Positions 6,576 through 8,673 of a stretch of 8,673 nucleotides of DNA are shown here, in pieces. The DNA is from Phycisphaerales bacterium (lineage in GTDB: Bacteria > Planctomycetota > Phycisphaerae > Phycisphaerales > SM1A02): contig JAGQOI010000481.1 in assembly GCA_020427625.1 (NCBI GenBank), positions 1-8,673 of the forward strand, read 5' to 3'. Below the pieces are notes generated by a model that saw only the letters and a program-made list of their open reading frames with translations, was not told where the DNA came from and did not search any database. The position numbers were made by a program, and so were the translations under genes. Position 1 is the first letter of the stretch. Each line of letters begins with the position of its first letter.

Positions 6576-7691
6576 ATGAACGTCCCCCACGCTCCGCTTG
6601 CGATCGACGGATTCGGCTCGATCTTCTACGCCTTCGACGTCGGGTTCCAGATCGATCTCGATGTCGCGGCGCGAATCGTGCGGGAGGCGACGCGCCGGCG
6701 GGTCGTTCGGGCGCGGCGGCCGGCGCCGGTGTGGTTCGACTACCGTCCCGCGCCGGTGCGTCTCGTGCTCGACGGCGAGCCGATTGCGCTTGGCGGGCAG
6801 GTGACGGAATCGTCGATCGAGGTGCTCATCTACGACTTCGGTGCGATGGTGCTCACGTACCGGACGTCGCTGCCGCCGACGATCGACGCGCTGCCGGAGC
6901 TGGCGTCGGAGCTCTACGACCATCCCGGCCTGCTGCGGGATGCGAGGGATCGCGTGAGCCGCCTGGTCGAGGCGATCGGCCCGGCGATCGAGCGGCCACG
7001 GGTGCACGAGGCGGTGGAGGACTACGCCGTCTTCGCGATCACCGAGTGGGACGCCGAGCGGACGCCGGACGCGATCGTCGACGCGGCGCCGTCGGTGCTG
7101 GCGCGGGCGATGGAGGCGGAGATGGGCGAGTTGGCGCCGGCGCAGACGGCGCGGCTCATGTCGGGCCGGATGTCCTACGCGCCGACGGACCTCGCGCTGG
7201 TCGACTGGAATTCCGCGATCCTGTTCGACCGCGAGCCGGACGATGTGCTCGCGGTGTTGCAGCATGCGAACGTGGAGTTGCTGGAGTTGCGGGTGCTGGA
7301 CGAGGAGTTGGACGCGATTCTCGATCATGCGGACGAGACGCTGGCGCGCCTCGTGCGGCGGCGGTTCTGGCCGACGTTCGAGGAGTCGCGGCTGCTGAGT
7401 CGCGTCGCGTCGGCGCAGACGGATGCCGCGGTGATGTTCGAGGGCGTGAACAACGCGATCAAGGTGATCGGCAACCAGTACCTGGCGCGTCTGTACCGTC
7501 TCGCGGCCCGGCGTCTGGACCTGCCCGCGTGGCAATCGAGCGTGCAGCGCAAGCTGGCGGCGACGGAGGGTCTGTACCAGAAGATGTCCGACGCCGCGGC
7601 GGGTCGGCGGATGGAGACGCTCGAGTGGGTGATCATCATCCTGATCGCCGCGTCGATGATCCTGCCGTTCGTGACGTCATACGGTCACTGA
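6576..7691 (+). CDS. RMD1/DUF155-like membrane-anchored protein
   Basis: A 371-residue protein resembling the RMD1/DUF155 family (yeast Rmd1 and Sad1-interacting factor relatives). Family-like features are the strand VLIYDFGAMVLTYR (83-96), DWNSAILFD (210-218), the helical VIGNQYLARLYRLAARRLDLPAW segment starting at 297 (written here only as the motif GNQYLARLY, 299-307), and the terminal METLEWVIIILIAASMIL (346-363). The last part forms one C-terminal membrane segment, so the bulk probably sits in the cytoplasm. The molecular role of bacterial members is not established. The frame is open further upstream to 6246, but that part overlaps the propeller gene; the ATG at 6576 fits the end of that gene and the -10 box. 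The stop codon is only 6 nt from the first REP palindrome, which could act as its 3' mRNA structure. Confidence 0.7.
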   Translation: MNVPHAPLAIDGFGSIFYAFDVGFQIDLDVAARIVREATRRRVVRARRPAPVWFDYRPAPVRLVLDGEPIALGGQVTESSIEVLIYDFGAMVLTYRTSLPPTIDALPELASELYDHPGLLRDARDRVSRLVEAIGPAIERPRVHEAVEDYAVFAITEWDAERTPDAIVDAAPSVLARAMEAEMGELAPAQTARLMSGRMSYAPTDLALVDWNSAILFDREPDDVLAVLQHANVELLELRVLDEELDAILDHADETLARLVRRRFWPTFEESRLLSRVASAQTDAAVMFEGVNNAIKVIGNQYLARLYRLAARRLDLPAWQSSVQRKLAATEGLYQKMSDAAAGRRMETLEWVIIILIAASMILPFVTSYGH

Positions 7692-7697
7692 GCACCT

Positions 7698-7763
7698 GGG
7701 ACAGTTCCGGGAACTGTCCCAAACCGAGTTATCCACATTTGGGACAGTTCCCGGAACTGTCCC
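7698..7763 (+). repeat. Left REP-spacer-REP composite
   Basis: Two 23-nt perfect palindromes lie at 7698-7720 and 7741-7763. Each consists of an 11-nt arm GGGACAGTTCC, one centre base and the arm's reverse complement. Flanking bases extend the pairing (T/A around the first, TT/AA around the second). The centre base is G in the first and C in the second. The 20-nt spacer (7721-7740) contains CGAGTTATCCACAT, also found in the right copy. Each palindrome would fold as a strong hairpin in RNA or single-stranded DNA. Confidence 0.95.
7729..7737 (+). promoter_or_regulatory. DnaA-box sequence TTATCCACA in the left spacer
   Basis: The 9-mer is identical to the strong E. coli DnaA box (consensus TTATNCACA). 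On the minus strand it encodes Cys-Gly-stop, the end of the RAYT reading frame. Binding by this organism's DnaA is not shown; the match and its presence in both spacers are what is seen. Confidence 0.5.
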
Positions 7764-8364
7764 AAGTCGGTGGCGCGGCACAGGGGCGGCCACGGGTGGT
7801 GGCGAGACGGAGGCGATCGTCGTCCGCCGGCGTGCCCGGCGTCCGGAGAACCGAACGCCACGCGTCCGCGGTCCACCGCGCATGCCACGCGTCGAGATCG
7901 AGCAGATCCGCGTGATCATGGGCCTCGCCGCAGTGGGCCGCGGCGCTGGACCAGCGGTAGTCCCACGCCTCGCGGCACAGGCCGGCGCGCACGGGATTCC
8001 GTTCGACGTACCGAACCGCGGCGACATGGTGATCCGCATCGAGGGGACACGAGAAGTACCGGTTCTGCCAGACGTGTCCGGATCGACCGTACTTGACGTT
8101 GAAGTACCGCGAGAACGCGAGGTGCGTCCGACCGATTGCGCGCCCGAGGGCGGCAGGGTCATCGGGGATGACGACCAGGTGGACGTGATTGGTCATGAGG
8201 CAGAACGCGACGACGCGGATCGGATAGCGAGCCACGCTCACCGCGAGCATCTGGAGATACGCATGCGGATCGTCCGCGGCGACGAAGACCTCGCGACGAT
8301 TGTTCCCGCGTTGAACGATGTGATGGGCGACGCCCGGGACGACGACGCGAGCGGAACGAGGCAT
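7729..8364 (-). CDS. REP-associated tyrosine transposase (RAYT, Y1/HUH family)
   Basis: A 211-residue single-strand DNA endonuclease of the IS200/Y1 family that nicks at REP hairpins. From the chosen start MPRSARVVVPG come the typical N-terminus HHIVQRGNNR (14-23), the HUH metal motif in CLMTNHVHLVV (His60, His62), GRSGHVWQNRYFS and the C-terminal YVERNPVRAGL with the probable catalytic Tyr119, then YRWSSAAAH. All main family features are present, so it may be active. The start at 8364 is preferred over the ATG at 8388 because the family begins MPR and GGTGGAG (8373-8379, minus strand) precedes it at normal spacing. The last 14 residues (198-211, PPTWDSSGNCPKCG) are encoded by the inner left palindrome and the spacer, with the stop inside the DnaA-box sequence; this tail probably arose by read-through and is not family sequence. 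Confidence 0.93.
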   Translation of the reverse strand: MPRSARVVVPGVAHHIVQRGNNRREVFVAADDPHAYLQMLAVSVARYPIRVVAFCLMTNHVHLVVIPDDPAALGRAIGRTHLAFSRYFNVKYGRSGHVWQNRYFSCPLDADHHVAAVRYVERNPVRAGLCREAWDYRWSSAAAHCGEAHDHADLLDLDAWHARWTADAWRSVLRTPGTPADDDRLRLATTRGRPCAAPPTWDSSGNCPKCG

Positions 8365-8402
8365 GGAATCGACTCCACCGATTCCCACGCCGATGACCGC
8401 GG

Positions 8403-8431
8403 ATCCTGCCGCGCGACGAGCGACATGTCAA
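8403..8431 (-). promoter_or_regulatory. Candidate sigma-70 promoter of the RAYT gene
   Basis: On the minus strand a perfect TTGACA (8426-8431) is followed after exactly 17 nt by CAGGAT (8403-8408), which keeps the key second A and final T of the -10 box. Transcription would start near 8395, about 30 nt before the ATG at 8364, with the SD in between. The promoter lies inside the right composite repeat, so the element would carry its own expression signal. Confidence 0.45.
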
Positions 8432-8443
8432 ACGATGGATGTT

Positions 8444-8509
8444 GGGACAGTTCCCGGAACTGTCCCGGATGTGGATAACTCGAGTTGGGACAGTTCCGGG
8501 AACTGTCCC
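8444..8509 (-). repeat. Right REP-spacer-REP composite (inverted copy)
   Basis: Palindromes lie at 8444-8466 (centre C) and 8487-8509 (centre G), again separated by exactly 20 nt (8467-8486). The reverse complement of this block aligns with the left composite over its full length. The spacers agree at 16 of 20 positions, including CGAGTTATCCACAT, and the palindromes differ only at their centre bases. Similarity does not clearly continue beyond the outer palindromes on either side, which defines the element ends. Confidence 0.95.
8470..8478 (-). promoter_or_regulatory. DnaA-box sequence TTATCCACA in the right spacer
   Basis: Reads TGTGGATAA on the plus strand. It is the mirror partner of the left copy at 7729-7737 and the same perfect 9-mer. 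The two boxes point towards each other's opposite orientation as expected for an inverted repeat. Confidence 0.5.
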
Positions 8510-8527
8510 GGATTCCGCGTCGAACGA

Positions 8528-8553
8528 CAGCGACCGCCCGAAGGCGGCCGCTG
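8528..8553 (-). terminator. UUCG-loop hairpin after the minus-strand gene
   Basis: Read on the minus strand, CAGCGGCCGCC and its complement flank a TTCG loop: an 11-bp stem with one G-U pair, closed as C(UUCG)G, an exceptionally stable tetraloop. It starts 20 nt after the stop codon of the gene ending at 8574. No U-tract follows, so it may be a processing or stability structure or a U-less terminator. The plus-strand version has a CGAA loop and an A-C mismatch, so the minus strand is the better reading. Confidence 0.6.
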
Positions 8554-8573
8554 AACTCAAGCTGTGCGTCGGG

Positions 8574-8673
8574 TCAGGCGGAGGCGTCGGCGGCGTCCGC
8601 GTCTTCGGCGGGCGCCGGCGCGGCGGCCTTCGCGGGCTTGGCGGGCGCGGTCTTGCGGAGCGACGCGGCGAAC
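8574..8673 (-). CDS. C-terminal fragment of an unidentified protein with Ala/Lys/Pro-rich tail
   Basis: The last 32 codons of a gene that enters from the right edge and ends at TGA (8574-8576 on the minus strand). The visible peptide starts FAASLRKTAPAKPAK and ends in an acidic Ala/Asp-rich stretch, EDADAADASA. Such low-complexity tails with AAK/PAK repeats occur on planctomycete ribosomal proteins, histone-like proteins and translation factors, but nothing here identifies the family. The hairpin at 8528-8553 follows it. That this is coding rests on frame, GC3 pattern and the following hairpin. Confidence 0.6.
   Translation of the reverse strand, partial: FAASLRKTAPAKPAKAAAPAPAEDADAADASA

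Larger units (their letters stand above)
7698..8509 (-). mobile_element. RAYT/REP element with 66-bp terminal inverted repeats
   Basis: An 812-bp unit holds one minus-strand Y1 transposase gene bracketed by inverted copies of a palindrome-spacer-palindrome composite (7698-7763 and 8444-8509). The inverted copies match at 60 of 66 positions by eye. RAYTs are domesticated IS200/IS605 relatives that act on REP palindromes, usually found flanking the gene in inverted orientation, and that layout is seen here. No target-site duplication is expected for this transposition mechanism. The element lies between the RMD1-like gene and a convergent minus-strand gene, with its own candidate promoter inside the right end. 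Confidence 0.85.

Noticed and set aside
7882..8478. Plus-strand 198-codon frame ending in the right spacer
   Set aside because: Antisense to the RAYT gene; its CPGCG ending is a by-product of the inverted repeat.
7698..8509. A small CRISPR array
   Set aside because: Four equal palindromes and 20-nt spacers superficially fit, but the spacers are two inverted copies of the same sequence, the pairs are about 680 nt apart, and the gene between them is a RAYT, not a Cas gene.

Overview
The window is high-GC bacterial DNA. The best clue to the organism is the C-terminal module shared by two secreted proteins (ending at 5246 and 6526): paired DxDGDGDVDAADLAILL repeats ending in GAW. This dockerin-like tail is typical of Planctomycetota, above all the Phycisphaerae class. 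That placement is inference from motif style; no rRNA or marker gene is present.

Layout. (1) 1-127: right end of an IS3-family insertion sequence, with the last 28 codons of its transposase and a probable terminal inverted repeat. (2) 128-212: short leader with three tandem 9-nt units and a -10-like box close to the next start. (3) 213-3029: large superfamily II DEAD/DEAH-type helicase with all main motifs, inserts within its core, and an unassigned C-terminal third. (4) 3108-3858: NfsA-type nitroreductase whose reading frame breaks near 3711-3723. (5) 3885-5246: secreted alpha/beta hydrolase with a dockerin-like tail. Because of the frame break, 4 and 5 read as one open frame of 712 codons, which I consider an artefact or a mutation, not a true fusion. 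(6) 5366-6526: secreted beta-propeller-like protein with nearly the same dockerin tail at DNA level. (7) 6576-7691: RMD1/DUF155-like protein with one C-terminal membrane segment. (8) 7698-8509: compact RAYT (REP-associated tyrosine transposase) element. (9) 8574-8673: C-terminal end of a minus-strand gene with an Ala/Lys/Pro-rich tail, followed by a UUCG hairpin.

The most striking structure is the RAYT element. A minus-strand Y1/HUH transposase gene is bracketed by two 66-bp inverted copies of one composite: palindrome, 20-nt spacer, palindrome. Each spacer contains TTATCCACA, which equals the strong E. coli-type DnaA box. The transposase reading frame runs through the inner palindrome and stops inside the DnaA-box sequence. 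The genes otherwise do not form an obvious pathway. The nitroreductase and hydrolase are 26 nt apart and may be co-transcribed; the two dockerin-tailed proteins share a secretion or surface theme; the rest look like independent units separated by mobile sequences.
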